A stretch of DNA of 64,000 nucleotides. Origin: Chitinilyticum aquatile DSM 21506. Lineage in GTDB: Bacteria; Pseudomonadota; Gammaproteobacteria; Burkholderiales; Chitinibacteraceae. Shown piece after piece: positions 46,616 to 55,447 of this stretch (positions within the stretch are counted from its first letter, which is position 1; each line of letters begins with the position of its first letter). A program made the position numbers and the translations under genes. The stretch covers positions 1 to 64,000 of the forward strand of contig NZ_AUMS01000013.1 in NCBI RefSeq assembly GCF_000430805.1, in the 5' to 3' direction. Under the pieces are notes generated by a model. It was not told the DNA's origin, made no database searches, and saw only the letters and a list, made by a program, of their open reading frames with translations.

Positions 46616-48508
46616 ATGGCCGATACCCACAACCCGCAGCAGTCCAGCCTGCGCGCGCTTTCGCTGGCCGCGCTGGGTGTCGTTTACGGCGACATCGGTA
46701 CCAGTCCGCTCTATACGCTGAAGGAGTGCTTCAATGGCCATGTGCCGCTGACGCTGGATGCCTTCAATGTACTGGGCATCCTCTCGCTGGTGTTCTGGTC
46801 GCTGATGCTGGTCGTGTCTTTGAAGTATGTGGCCATCGTGCTGCGCAATGACAATCGTGGCGAAGGCGGGATTCTGGCGCTGATGGCGCTGGCCCTGCGT
46901 GCCTCCAGCGGCAAGCCGCACCTCACCATGGCCGTGATCCTCTGCGGCATTTTCGGTGCCTCGCTGTTCTATGGTGAAACCATCATTACGCCGGCGATTT
47001 CCGTGCTTTCGGCACTGGAAGGCGTCAGCGTGGTCTCGAATGCTTTCGATCCCTACATCATCCCCTGTGCCATTCTGCTGATGATCGGCCTGTTTGCCAT
47101 GCAGTCGCATGGTACGGCAACGGTCGGCAAGCTGTTCGGGCCGGTGATGACGGTCTGGTTCATCACGCTGGCGGTGCTGGGCATCATCAACATCATCAAA
47201 TCTCCCGATGTGCTGGCTGCGATCAACCCGTGGTTTGCCTTCCATTTCTTTGCGGCACACCCCTGGATCAGCTTCGTGCTGATGGGGGCGGTGGTGCTGT
47301 GCATTACCGGTGCCGAGGCACTGTATGCAGACATGGGGCACTTCGGCCGCCCCGCCATCCGCATTGCCTGGTTCGGACTGGTGCTGCCTTCGCTGGTGCT
47401 GAATTACTTCGGCCAGGGGGCGCTGCTGCTGCATAATCCGGCCGCCATTTCCAACCCCTTCTTCCTGCTGGCGCCGGACTGGGCGCAGCTGCCGCTGGTC
47501 GGGCTGGCTACCGTGGCGACGATCATCGCCTCGCAGGCGGTGATTTCCGGCGCGTATTCGATGACCAGCCAGGCTGTACAGCTGGGCTTCAGCCCGCGCC
47601 TCGACGTGCGCCACACCTCCGAGCGCGAGATCGGGCAGATCTACATTCCGCAGATCAACTGGTTTTTGCTTGGCTCGGTCATTCTGCTTCTGCTGATGTT
47701 CCGCTCGTCGAGCAATCTGGCCGCGGCTTATGGCCTGTCGGTGACCTGCACGATGGTGATGACGTCGGTGCTGTGCTTTGTCGTCCTGGGCCACAAGCTG
47801 ACCGGCTGGAAACGCATGGCCGTCTTTGCCGTGCTGGCCTGCCTGCTGCTGATTGATCTGCTGTTCCTTGCTGCCAATACGCTCAAGATTCATGCCGGCG
47901 GCTGGGTGCCGCTGGTCATCGGCCTCTTGGTCTTCACGCTGATGACGACCTGGAAACGCGGCCGCACGCTGCTCTACGAGAAGCTGCGCGAGGGCGAAAT
48001 GCCGCTGGCCGGCTTTGTCGAGGCGCTGGAAAGTGGCGGTACGCAGCGCGTGGAAGGCACCGCCATTTTCATGACGACCAGCAGCGATTCGGTACCGCAT
48101 GCCCTCCTGCATAATCTGAAGCACAACAAGGTACTGCACGAGCAGGTGGTGTTCATGACGCTGACGACCGACGACGTGCCGCATGTGCCGCGGCGCGAGC
48201 AGGTGGCGGTCAGGCGGCTGGGCAAATCCTTCTTCCAGGTGATCGTCACATCCGGTTTCAAGGATGAGCCCTCGGTTCCCTCGGTCATCGAACAGTTGCG
48301 CAACCTGCAGCCCGAGCTGAATCTGGACGACATGCAGGTTTCCTTCTTCCTCAGTCGTGAAACCATTGTCGAGGCTGCATATCCGGCGATGGCCTGGTGG
48401 CGCCGGCGCCTGTTCAGCCTGATGATGCGCAACGCCACGCGCGTGACCAGCTTCTTCCGCATTCCACCCAACCGGGTTGTCGAGATGGGGATGCAGGTCG
48501 AGCTCTGA
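46616..48508 (+). CDS. kup: Kup/Trk-type potassium uptake protein
   Basis: A 630-residue inner-membrane K+ symporter of the KUP/HAK/KT family. It has twelve membrane segments in residues 12-460 and a cytosolic C-terminal domain. Family signatures are ALGVVYGDIGTSPLYTLKE (about 15-33), GGILALMAL, YGETIITPAISVLSALEG and TGAEALYADMGHFG. A hairpin follows the stop. Confidence 0.95.
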   Translation: MADTHNPQQSSLRALSLAALGVVYGDIGTSPLYTLKECFNGHVPLTLDAFNVLGILSLVFWSLMLVVSLKYVAIVLRNDNRGEGGILALMALALRASSGKPHLTMAVILCGIFGASLFYGETIITPAISVLSALEGVSVVSNAFDPYIIPCAILLMIGLFAMQSHGTATVGKLFGPVMTVWFITLAVLGIINIIKSPDVLAAINPWFAFHFFAAHPWISFVLMGAVVLCITGAEALYADMGHFGRPAIRIAWFGLVLPSLVLNYFGQGALLLHNPAAISNPFFLLAPDWAQLPLVGLATVATIIASQAVISGAYSMTSQAVQLGFSPRLDVRHTSEREIGQIYIPQINWFLLGSVILLLLMFRSSSNLAAAYGLSVTCTMVMTSVLCFVVLGHKLTGWKRMAVFAVLACLLLIDLLFLAANTLKIHAGGWVPLVIGLLVFTLMTTWKRGRTLLYEKLREGEMPLAGFVEALESGGTQRVEGTAIFMTTSSDSVPHALLHNLKHNKVLHEQVVFMTLTTDDVPHVPRREQVAVRRLGKSFFQVIVTSGFKDEPSVPSVIEQLRNLQPELNLDDMQVSFFLSRETIVEAAYPAMAWWRRRLFSLMMRNATRVTSFFRIPPNRVVEMGMQVEL

Positions 48509-48517
48509 TCCTCCACA

Positions 48518-48550
48518 ATGCCACGCCACCTCCGGGTGGCGTTGTCATTT
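48518..48550 (+). terminator. Hairpin after kup
   Basis: AATGCCACGCCACC pairs with GGTGGCGTTGTCATT around a short loop, with only a weak T-rich tail. Confidence 0.55.
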
Positions 48551-48643
48551 GCCCAGCCGCCTGCCCCGCTTTTTGCCGTAACGCCCTTGTTGCAGCGCAG
48601 CGCGTGACCTACCCAGAAAGGAAGAGGCAGACGGGAGAGCAGC

Positions 48644-50395
48644 ATGGGCGCGGAAAACGGATCGTTGCGGCCGCTCAATGATGAAGCGGATTTGCGGGCC
48701 TATCTCGAAAAGGCGCATGACCTGGTGCTCAAACCTATTGGCACCCTGCTGCTGGATGAGGGGCTCATTACCCCGCTGGACCTGGAAAAGGCGGTTGCCC
48801 GCCAGAAGAGCCAGCCGGGTTTGCGTCTTGGCACCGCACTCATCGAGCAAGGCGCACTGGAAGAGCACACGCTCAGCCTGATTCTGCACAAGCAGCTGGG
48901 CGTGCCGCACATCAGGCTGGAGCAGTTTTCCCTGTCCGAGCCGCTGATCCGCCGCCTGCCGGCGATGATCGCGCGCACGCACCAGCTGCTGCCAATTCTT
49001 GAACTCCCTGGTGTGGTCGTGCTCGCCGGCAGCCAGCTGCCGGCCCAGGATGCCTATGATCAGCTGCGCTTCATCCTGCAGAAACCGGTGCTGGTCGTGC
49101 TGGCCGACCGGGCGCCGCTCCTTGAGCGCATCCGCCTGCATTACGACCCGATCGAAGACCACCTGGAGGCTGAAGCCAGGGAAGCCAGCGTGCGGCAAGA
49201 TGACCAGGAAGACCAGCGCGTCTGGCAGGAAGCCGAGTTCCAGGCCAAGCAGAAACCTGTCGTCAAACTGGTGGACTCATTTATCCGCGAGGCCATGCGC
49301 GCACGCGCATCCGATCTGCACATTCGGCCACGGCGCGAGAATGTCGAGCTGGCACTACGCGTTGACGGCGAGCTGCGCACGCAGCGCCTGTTCGAGCGTC
49401 ACCTGCTGCCGGCGGTCGTCAGCCGGATCAAAATTCTGGCCTCGCTCAACATCGCCGAGCGGCGCCTGCCGCAAGATGGCCGCATTGCGCTGATCATCGA
49501 TGAGCGCGAGCTGGACCTGCGTGTCTCCATCATGCCCACACCCTACGGTGAGAACGTCGTCATCCGCCTGCTGAACCCGCACAGTGCGGTGCGCACTTTC
49601 GACCAGATCGGCTACAGCCCGGATGACCTGCAGAAGCTCGACGAGCTGATCCATCACGAAAGCGGCATGGTGCTGGTGACCGGCCCGACCGGTTCGGGCA
49701 AGACCACCACGCTCTACGCCATGCTGCAGCAGATTTCACGCGCCGGCCTCAATATCGTCACCATCGAAGACCCGATCGAATACCACCTGCCGAACATGGT
49801 ACAGATCCAGTTGCTGGCGAGTCAGGGCTTCGGCTTCCCGCAAACGCTGCGCCATGTGCTGCGGCAGGACCCGGATGTGATCATGGTCGGCGAAATCCGT
49901 GACTCTGAGACGGCGCAGATGGCTGTCGAGGCGGCGCTGACCGGCCACCTAGTCTTCAGCACCCTGCACACCACATCCGCCTGCGGCGCGATTTCCCGTC
50001 TGCTCGAGCTGGGCATCACCCCCCAGCTGCTGAAAACCTCGCTGCTGGGGGTGCTGGCACAGCGGCTGGTACGGCAGAACTGCCCGAATTGCCGGGCGCA
50101 GGAAAAAATCCCGCCACTCATCGCCAGGCGGCTGGGGCTGACCGATCTCACACCCTTTGAAAAGGGACTGGGCTGCAAGGTTTGCGATGGCTACGGCTAC
50201 CTTGGCCGCCGCGCCGTCTATGAATTGCTGGAGCCCGACGACGAAGTGCGCGAATGCTTTGTGCCCACGCTGTCCGAGCGGCAACTGCACCAGAAGGCGG
50301 CAGACGCCGGCATGCGCTTCATGCTCGGGCATGGTCTGGAGCTGGCGCAGCAGGGGCTGGTATCGCTTACCGAGGTCTACCGCGCCTGCGCGTGA
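48644..50395 (+). CDS. GspE/PulE-type secretion ATPase
   Basis: A 583-residue hexameric ATPase of the type II secretion/type IV pilus family. The N-terminal MshEN-like domain (about 30-165, LLDEGLITPLDLEKA) may bind c-di-GMP or a platform protein. The catalytic region has Walker A GPTGSGKTT (about 346-354), the Asp box TIEDPIEYHLP, Walker B RQDPDVIMVGEIRD and the His box. A zinc tetracysteine lies in CPNC and CKVC. No other secretion gene is next to it, so its system is elsewhere or it is an orphan PilB-like protein. Confidence 0.88.
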   Translation: MGAENGSLRPLNDEADLRAYLEKAHDLVLKPIGTLLLDEGLITPLDLEKAVARQKSQPGLRLGTALIEQGALEEHTLSLILHKQLGVPHIRLEQFSLSEPLIRRLPAMIARTHQLLPILELPGVVVLAGSQLPAQDAYDQLRFILQKPVLVVLADRAPLLERIRLHYDPIEDHLEAEAREASVRQDDQEDQRVWQEAEFQAKQKPVVKLVDSFIREAMRARASDLHIRPRRENVELALRVDGELRTQRLFERHLLPAVVSRIKILASLNIAERRLPQDGRIALIIDERELDLRVSIMPTPYGENVVIRLLNPHSAVRTFDQIGYSPDDLQKLDELIHHESGMVLVTGPTGSGKTTTLYAMLQQISRAGLNIVTIEDPIEYHLPNMVQIQLLASQGFGFPQTLRHVLRQDPDVIMVGEIRDSETAQMAVEAALTGHLVFSTLHTTSACGAISRLLELGITPQLLKTSLLGVLAQRLVRQNCPNCRAQEKIPPLIARRLGLTDLTPFEKGLGCKVCDGYGYLGRRAVYELLEPDDEVRECFVPTLSERQLHQKAADAGMRFMLGHGLELAQQGLVSLTEVYRACA

Positions 50396-50432
50396 GGTCC
50401 ATACCATTAACAATGCTGTGCTGGATTCATGA

Positions 50433-51502
50433 TGTCCTGTCCCGCTCGATTGATTACACGCTTTTTGAATAACTCGGGCCTTTGCTGCTGCCACTGCTTC
50501 ATCGCTTGAAGGGGGATTGGTGCTGTAGCGCCCGCTGTGGCAAATGCTGGTTGTAGAGCCAGACATAGCGCGTCAGCGTCTGCGCCAGATCCTCCGCTGA
50601 GTCGAAGCGGTGCGTGGCCAGCACCTCGCTGATCCGGCCATTGAAGCGCTCCACCATCCCATTCGTTTGCGGATGGCGTGGTTTCGTCAGGCGATGTCCA
50701 ATGTCCAGTACGGCACACAGCCGGTCGAACTCATCTTCGCCACTGGCCTGCTTTTGCTTGTTGAACAGCCGATCCGTGAACTGGCTGCCGTTGTCGCTCA
50801 GCACTGTACGAATCCGAAACGGTGCCCCCTTGTTCAAGGCGGCCAGAAATGCCTGTGCCGCTGCCGCCGTCTTGTGCGGCCGGATCTGCACAAACACCCA
50901 GCGGGTGGCACGATCAATGGCAACAAACAGATAGCGTCGCGCCGTTTCATCCGGCATTTGCGGCAGGTACTTCACATCCACATGCACAAACCCGGGTTCA
51001 TAAGCTTTGAACGGCTTCCCCTTGTCCGGGCATGCCGGTGGCTCGAGGTCCCGCAGGCGACTGACGCCATGGCGGGCCAGGCAACGGCCAAGGCCGGCTC
51101 GCGAGACCGAGGGATTAAGGAATTCGCGCACGACAACCAGCAAATCATCCAGAGCCAGATGCAGCAGCTTGCGGAGTTCGACGACGACGCACTCTTGGGC
51201 GGGTGTCAGTGTGGTTTGCAGATGATGCGCGGTGTGTGATTCATCGTGCTCCGAGCTGCGCCGGCGCCATTTGGCAATGGTGGGCTTGCTGACACCATAG
51301 CGGCGTGCCAGTTCGGCATCGGTGATGGCGGCCGGTGCGGCCTGGATTTCGGCACGAACAGCCGGAGTGGTACGGGCGCGCCCGTGCAGACGGAGATTCA
51401 TTGGCCTGACCTGGAGATCGACGTGCAGAGCGTACCCAAAACCGAGCGTGCCAGATAGAGTCGCCAACTGCGGAGAGGTAAATTATGATCCGAGACCAGA
51501 CA
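50433..51502. mobile_element. IS481-family insertion sequence (about 1.07 kb)
   Basis: The element is bounded on the left by TGTCCTGTCCCGCTCGAT and on the right by an imperfect inverted copy (read inward: TGTCTGGTCTCGGATCAT). About 15 of the first 27 bases match, including the outer TGTC. It contains one transposase gene. No target duplication is visible between the left flank (GATTCATGA) and the right flank (CGTAATCAG), which suggests a later deletion at one end. The right end meets a tRNA-Thr fragment. Confidence 0.65.
50499..51401 (-). CDS. IS481-family transposase
   Basis: A 300-residue DDE transposase. The N-terminal helix-turn-helix (AELARRYGVSKPTIAKWRRR, about 30-49) binds the ends. 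The integrase core (about 115-285) has the first Asp in FVHVDVKYLP, the second in TVLSDNGSQF and the Glu in NGMVERFNGRI. The ATG at 51401 gives MNLRLHGRARTTP, typical of the family. The gene looks intact, so the element may still be active. Confidence 0.92.
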   Translation of the reverse strand: MNLRLHGRARTTPAVRAEIQAAPAAITDAELARRYGVSKPTIAKWRRRSSEHDESHTAHHLQTTLTPAQECVVVELRKLLHLALDDLLVVVREFLNPSVSRAGLGRCLARHGVSRLRDLEPPACPDKGKPFKAYEPGFVHVDVKYLPQMPDETARRYLFVAIDRATRWVFVQIRPHKTAAAAQAFLAALNKGAPFRIRTVLSDNGSQFTDRLFNKQKQASGEDEFDRLCAVLDIGHRLTKPRHPQTNGMVERFNGRISEVLATHRFDSAEDLAQTLTRYVWLYNQHLPQRALQHQSPFKR

Positions 51503-51545
51503 CGTAATCAGTAGGTCGGGTGTTCGATTCACCTTTGCGGCACCA
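51503..51545 (+). pseudogene. 3' fragment of tRNA-Thr (CGT)
   Basis: From the anticodon onward the sequence reads as a tRNA: CGTAATCAGT, AGGTC, T arm GGGTG-TTCGATT-CACCT, acceptor TTGCGGC, A and CCA. The 5' half (expected to start GCCGCAA) is absent, and the IS right end sits exactly at the anticodon. A terminator follows. The closest known type is tRNA-Thr(CGT), by analogy with E. coli thrW. Confidence 0.75.
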
Positions 51546-51553
51546 CGAAAATC

Positions 51554-51586
51554 AAGGGGTTGGCGTTGTTGCGCTGGCCCCTTTTT
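51554..51586 (+). terminator. Terminator downstream of the tRNA-Thr fragment
   Basis: AAGGGGTTGGCG pairs, with G-T wobbles, to CGCTGGCCCCTT, followed by TTTTT. It was probably the terminator of the original tRNA gene. Confidence 0.75.
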
Positions 51587-51663
51587 CGTTCATCCCAACG
51601 CCACCCCAACATTTCTTATCGTGACCGTAGTGAAATCGTGCGGCGGCGGGTTCCCTGTGTTGA

Positions 51664-52323
51664 TCAGGGCACAAAGAGCTGGCAGCTGGGCGCGGCGGAG
51701 TCGAATACGCCCAGGGCACGGAACAGCGTGTGTGCGATCAGCACATGTCCGTGCGCGTTCGGGTGAAAGGCATCGGCCATATACCAGTGCTGGCGGTCGC
51801 TACGGGCTTGCCATTCCGCCGCGTGGTCGACCAGAGGCACGGCGAGTTCAGCCGCCAGCGCCCGCATCGCCGCGTTGTAGGCGGGCAGGCTTTCGCCGCG
51901 CTCGGGCGCCAGCCCCGGCCAGACGGGGGTGGACGTCTGCAGCACTACCTGCCCGCCCCAGCCGCGCACCTCGGTAACCATCGCCGCCAGATTGCTGCGG
52001 AATTCGTCCAGCGCGATGAACTGGCCTTCCTCGCGCCGTGTGTTGCAGTCGTTCATCCCTGCCATCAGCCACAGCACATCGGGGCGAAAACGCGTCACAC
52101 GCAGCGCGAAATGCTCGCGCATCTGTCGCGTGTTCAGCCCCGAATACGCGGTATTGAGCACCACATCATCGGCGCGGCCCAGCTCGAAGCGTACGCGCTC
52201 GGTGAAATGCTCGGCAAAGCAGCGCGCGCCAAAGGTGTGCAGAATGCCGTGCGTGATGCTGTCGCCATAGAAAACATGAGTGAGCGGGGTATCGGCCTGC
52301 AGCAAGGAAGACAAGGCGGTCAT
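51664..52323 (-). CDS. SGNH/GDSL-family hydrolase
   Basis: A 219-residue protein without a signal peptide. It has the SGNH blocks: I FYGDSITHG (catalytic Ser), block III MAGMNDC and block V DAFHPNAHGH (catalytic Asp and His). Such enzymes are esterases or lipases acting on acyl or acetyl esters; the substrate cannot be inferred. Starts at MTALSSLLQAD. Confidence 0.85.
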   Translation of the reverse strand: MTALSSLLQADTPLTHVFYGDSITHGILHTFGARCFAEHFTERVRFELGRADDVVLNTAYSGLNTRQMREHFALRVTRFRPDVLWLMAGMNDCNTRREEGQFIALDEFRSNLAAMVTEVRGWGGQVVLQTSTPVWPGLAPERGESLPAYNAAMRALAAELAVPLVDHAAEWQARSDRQHWYMADAFHPNAHGHVLIAHTLFRALGVFDSAAPSCQLFVP

Positions 52324-52459
52324 GGCGTGATCCTGTGGTGGGTATGGCGCCATTTTAGGCCTGTGTGCCTGGCTGGTTTTTCCGCCGCTTGCGCAATGCG
52401 AGGTCAGCGTTTGCCTGCACCCCCAGCTTCATCCGGCAGATCGCCTGCCATTCGCAGTG

Positions 52460-54070
52460 CTAGCGGTGGAAATCCACCGTTACCGGCAGCGTCGGCGCCT
52501 GCCAGTGGTAGCCGGGCGAGAGCACATCGCGTTCCGGCCGGGCGCCGGACCAAGCCAGCCCCAGCAGGGCGGTGATGCTGTAGCCTAGCCAGTCGGCACG
52601 GACCGGTTCGCCAGTCGCGGCTGGCTGCGTGCCCGGGTGGGATTGCCACAGCAGCAGCGGGATGCGGTAACCGCTGGCGGTCATGGGGCTGTGACCGGCG
52701 TGGTTGCTTTCCTGCCCCACCTCCTGCCCGTGGTCGGACAAATACAGCCACACCCGCTTGCCGCGGGCCTGCAGCACATGCTCCAGCGTGCCGGCCAGCA
52801 CGCGGTCGTGGTAGTGGATGGCCGCGTCATAGTCATTGCGCAGGCCGCGCAGCCAGCCGGGGCGGCCGGCGGCCTGCATGCTGGCCATCACCGCATCCGC
52901 CGCGCCACTGAAAGGGTTGTCGCCCGCCGGGTAGCGCAGGCGGTAATGCGGGTGGGCGCCCAGCAGGTGAATCACCACCAGCTTGCGGTGGGCCGGGTCG
53001 GCCAGTGCGGCGGCCAGCTCCGGCAACACCACACCGTCGGGCTGGCCGCCGGAGCGTCCCGGTGACTGGTTGACCATGCGTACCTGCTGCGCCAGCCGGG
53101 CGTGTTCCTGCTCGATGGCCAGATCGGCGTGATTGCCGATCCACCACACGCGGTAGCCCGCCGCCCGCGCCAGTGCCAGCAGATGCGGCGCATCCGGCTG
53201 ATCCGGCGTGCCGAACTGGAACAGATTGCGCAGTGCCGGCACGGTGGACGCATCCACCGACCAGGCATGACGGAACACCTGCAGCGCCGGCCGGGCGCGC
53301 TGCTGCACGGCCTGCAGTTGCGGTGTGGTGGCGCGTGGGTAGCCATACAGCCCGAAATGGTCGCGATTCACGCTATCGGTAATCACCAGCACCAGCGTAT
53401 CCGGGGCCGCGGCCGTCAGCTCCGGCTGCAGGCGTTCGGCCTGCAGCAGCAGGGCCTGGCGTTCCCCGTCCAGCGTGGCCCATTGCTGCTGCAGCTGCGC
53501 CACCTGCTGCAGCCAGCCCGGCCAGAACAGCAGGGGGTGATGGCGTCGCCACGGCTTGCTGGCATAGGCGGCCAGTACGACCGCCAGAATCAGCCCCAGC
53601 GCCACGGCCTGCTTCCAGCGCAGCGGCAGTCGGCGCGGCGGCTTGCGCCACCACTGCCACAGGCAGGCCGCCAGCGTGCCGGCGCCCAGCACGCCGGCCA
53701 GCGACCAGCCCAGCACCGCCCGCCAGTACATCGCGACAAATTCCGCCGTTTCGCCCGGCGAGGTATTCGCCACCGCGCCCAGCACCATGGCGCTACCCGG
53801 CTGCGCCTGATACTGGTCGAGCAAAAAGGCACGCACGATGCCATCCAGCAGAAAGGCCAGCCCGAGCAAGCCCGCCAGCACGGCCTGCAGCGTCCGCCCG
53901 CCGCGCGAGGCCAGCGGCCAGCCCAGCCACAGCCAGCCCGGCAACAGCAGTACCAGCATCTGCAGCAGGCGGCGTCCGTCATGGCCGGCTGCCTGTGCGG
54001 TACACAGCACTGCCAGCAGCACCAGCAACGGCCAGTGGCGGGGCGAGAGGGCAGGCAGAAAGCGCGGCAT
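52460..54070 (-). CDS. Phosphoethanolamine transferase-like inner-membrane sulfatase-fold protein
   Basis: A 536-residue protein with about five N-terminal membrane segments (10-190) and a periplasmic alkaline-phosphatase-superfamily domain. It has VLVITDSVNRDHFGLYGY (metal site), SVDASTVPALRNLF around the expected nucleophile, and YLSDHGQEVGQ with SNHAGHSP (metal His). This is the EptA/CptA pattern, which moves phosphoethanolamine to lipid A or LPS core. The nucleophile is Ser or Thr of STVP rather than the commoner TALSL context, so substrate and activity are tentative. Confidence 0.8.
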   Translation of the reverse strand: MPRFLPALSPRHWPLLVLLAVLCTAQAAGHDGRRLLQMLVLLLPGWLWLGWPLASRGGRTLQAVLAGLLGLAFLLDGIVRAFLLDQYQAQPGSAMVLGAVANTSPGETAEFVAMYWRAVLGWSLAGVLGAGTLAACLWQWWRKPPRRLPLRWKQAVALGLILAVVLAAYASKPWRRHHPLLFWPGWLQQVAQLQQQWATLDGERQALLLQAERLQPELTAAAPDTLVLVITDSVNRDHFGLYGYPRATTPQLQAVQQRARPALQVFRHAWSVDASTVPALRNLFQFGTPDQPDAPHLLALARAAGYRVWWIGNHADLAIEQEHARLAQQVRMVNQSPGRSGGQPDGVVLPELAAALADPAHRKLVVIHLLGAHPHYRLRYPAGDNPFSGAADAVMASMQAAGRPGWLRGLRNDYDAAIHYHDRVLAGTLEHVLQARGKRVWLYLSDHGQEVGQESNHAGHSPMTASGYRIPLLLWQSHPGTQPAATGEPVRADWLGYSITALLGLAWSGARPERDVLSPGYHWQAPTLPVTVDFHR

Positions 54071-54163
54071 GGCAGACGGCAGACAGTAGCGGGCCTGTTC
54101 AGACCGGCTCGCTACGACGAAGTTCGGTGCTGCCCCTGCCAGCTTTCCGGTTGCAACTGCTTC

Positions 54164-54212
54164 GGGGTATGGCCGTATGGATATTATTCAATAAGGGCTG
54201 TGGCCTTATCCA
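54164..54212 (+). repeat. Dispersed palindromic element, copy E
   Basis: The segment opens GGGGTATGGCCGTATGG and closes AAGGGCTGTGGCCTTATCC, pairing through GGTATGGCC/GGCCTTATCC, with an AT-rich loop ATATTATTCAAT. The closing arm matches copy B in AAGGGCTRTGGC. Confidence 0.5.
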
Positions 54213-54366
54213 TTGCCGGGTATTGCTGCCGCCCGCCTGATCAGGGTGAGGCGGTGCCGCGACGCGTGTGAGTCTTGTCATTGCCAGCCATATCCGCGCC
54301 CCCTAAAGTGCGGCTTTGCTGTCACAGAGTGACAGCATCCTGCCCCTCTCGCCAAACGGAAAAACG

Positions 54367-54777
54367 ATGTCACGACATGCTGCTGCGCTGCTGCTGGCCA
54401 GCCTCTTTTTACTGGGTGGCTGCGCCACGACCTGGAACATGCCAGAGGCAGAAATGCTGGAGGACATTCAGGAACAACTCGCCAAGCCCGACAAGACCAT
54501 GAGCCTGCTGTGGTACACCGGCTCGGATGACAAGGCGCACATCTTCCACCACGTCCGCACCTATTTCGGCTCCTACCGCATCTATCGGGTGCCGAAATGG
54601 AGCATGGCGCTGCCCCGGGAAATCCCCGTCAGCATCGACAGCAAGGACTGGCTCCTGATCGAACAGATTGGCGATGTGCCCCTGTATTTGGGGAAGGAAA
54701 ACGGCAGCTGGCACCGCAGGCCCTGCCACCCTGTCGAGCAATGCATCCGCCTGCCCGCACCGGCCGCCACGCCCTGA
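54367..54777 (+). CDS. Putative lipoprotein, first of a tandem pair
   Basis: A 136-residue protein with a lipoprotein signal ending LGGC (Cys19), so probably membrane-anchored in the periplasm. Mature residues 25-65 (MLEDIQEQLAKPDKTMSLL, then YTGSDDKAHIFHH) align with the next gene (MLADIQTRIAMPDSTLSWL, YKGTDARGHHFEH). A pair of cysteines near the end is shared. No family name recognised. Confidence 0.75.
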   Translation: MSRHAAALLLASLFLLGGCATTWNMPEAEMLEDIQEQLAKPDKTMSLLWYTGSDDKAHIFHHVRTYFGSYRIYRVPKWSMALPREIPVSIDSKDWLLIEQIGDVPLYLGKENGSWHRRPCHPVEQCIRLPAPAATP

Positions 54778-54837
54778 CGCGGCAGCACAGGCCGCAAGCT
54801 TTCGCCATCAATCACACCCAAGCGCAACCACTCCCCC

Positions 54838-55242
54838 ATGCCGACACGCACGCTTGCCCTGATCCTGCCCGCACTGGCGCTGCTCGCCGCGTGCTCCACC
54901 ACCATCAACACCGCACCCGCCGGCATGCTGGCCGACATCCAGACCCGCATCGCCATGCCGGACAGCACCCTCAGCTGGCTGTATTACAAGGGCACGGACG
55001 CGCGCGGCCACCATTTCGAACACACCCGTGGCATTCTGCGCGGCGGCCAGATTTACGTGCTGCCCGCCTGGAGCCTCACCCTACCCAAGACCCAGCCGCT
55101 GAATGAAAGCAGCGACAACTGGCAGCTGGTGTGCGAGCTGGATGGCGTATGGCTATTGCAGCACCGGCAGTCACCCGCCGCCGACTGGGACATCGCCGAC
55201 CCGCAGCGGTTTAAAGGCTGCTGGCGGCTGAGGCAGGGGTAA
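54838..55242 (+). CDS. Putative lipoprotein, second of a tandem pair
   Basis: A 134-residue paralogue of the preceding gene with lipobox LAAC (Cys19) and the same ordered blocks: MLADIQTRIAMP, YYKGTDARGHHFEH, LPAWSLTLPK and a final basic CWRLRQG. The two are diverged enough to be an old duplication. Function unknown; they are likely co-expressed. Confidence 0.75.
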   Translation: MPTRTLALILPALALLAACSTTINTAPAGMLADIQTRIAMPDSTLSWLYYKGTDARGHHFEHTRGILRGGQIYVLPAWSLTLPKTQPLNESSDNWQLVCELDGVWLLQHRQSPAADWDIADPQRFKGCWRLRQG

Positions 55243-55249
55243 GTATGGT

Positions 55250-55296
55250 GGGTATATCGCTGTAGCTAATCAATTCAAATGGCTTCATTGATATAC
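55250..55296. repeat. Dispersed palindromic element, copy F
   Basis: GGGTATATCGCTGTAGC (55250-55266) and GGCTTCATTGATATAC (55281-55296) pair well around AATTCAAAT. Read on the minus strand it ends GCGATATACCC, like copies A and B. It lies between the lipoprotein pair and the restriction-modification cluster. Confidence 0.6.
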
Positions 55297-55447
55297 ATTT
55301 GTATGTATATTTTGTGTCAAAAACGGTGGTACAAAAAGAGTTGCCGTGCATCGTCCAAAGAGAACAAATGTTCGACATGAATGCGCAAGGTGATTATGAT
55401 CTGGGCGTTTTGAATGCAAAATGCAGCGAAAATTCCCAGAGGCCAAC

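Noticed and set aside
46298-48529. 743-codon open frame on the minus strand opposite kup
   Set aside because: His/Gln/Arg-rich antisense translation of kup with no motif and no ribosome-binding site.
51503-51545. tRNA-Thr fragment as an integrase attachment site of a genomic island
   Set aside because: No integrase or second att copy is visible, and the break coincides exactly with the IS end, so IS-linked truncation explains it better.
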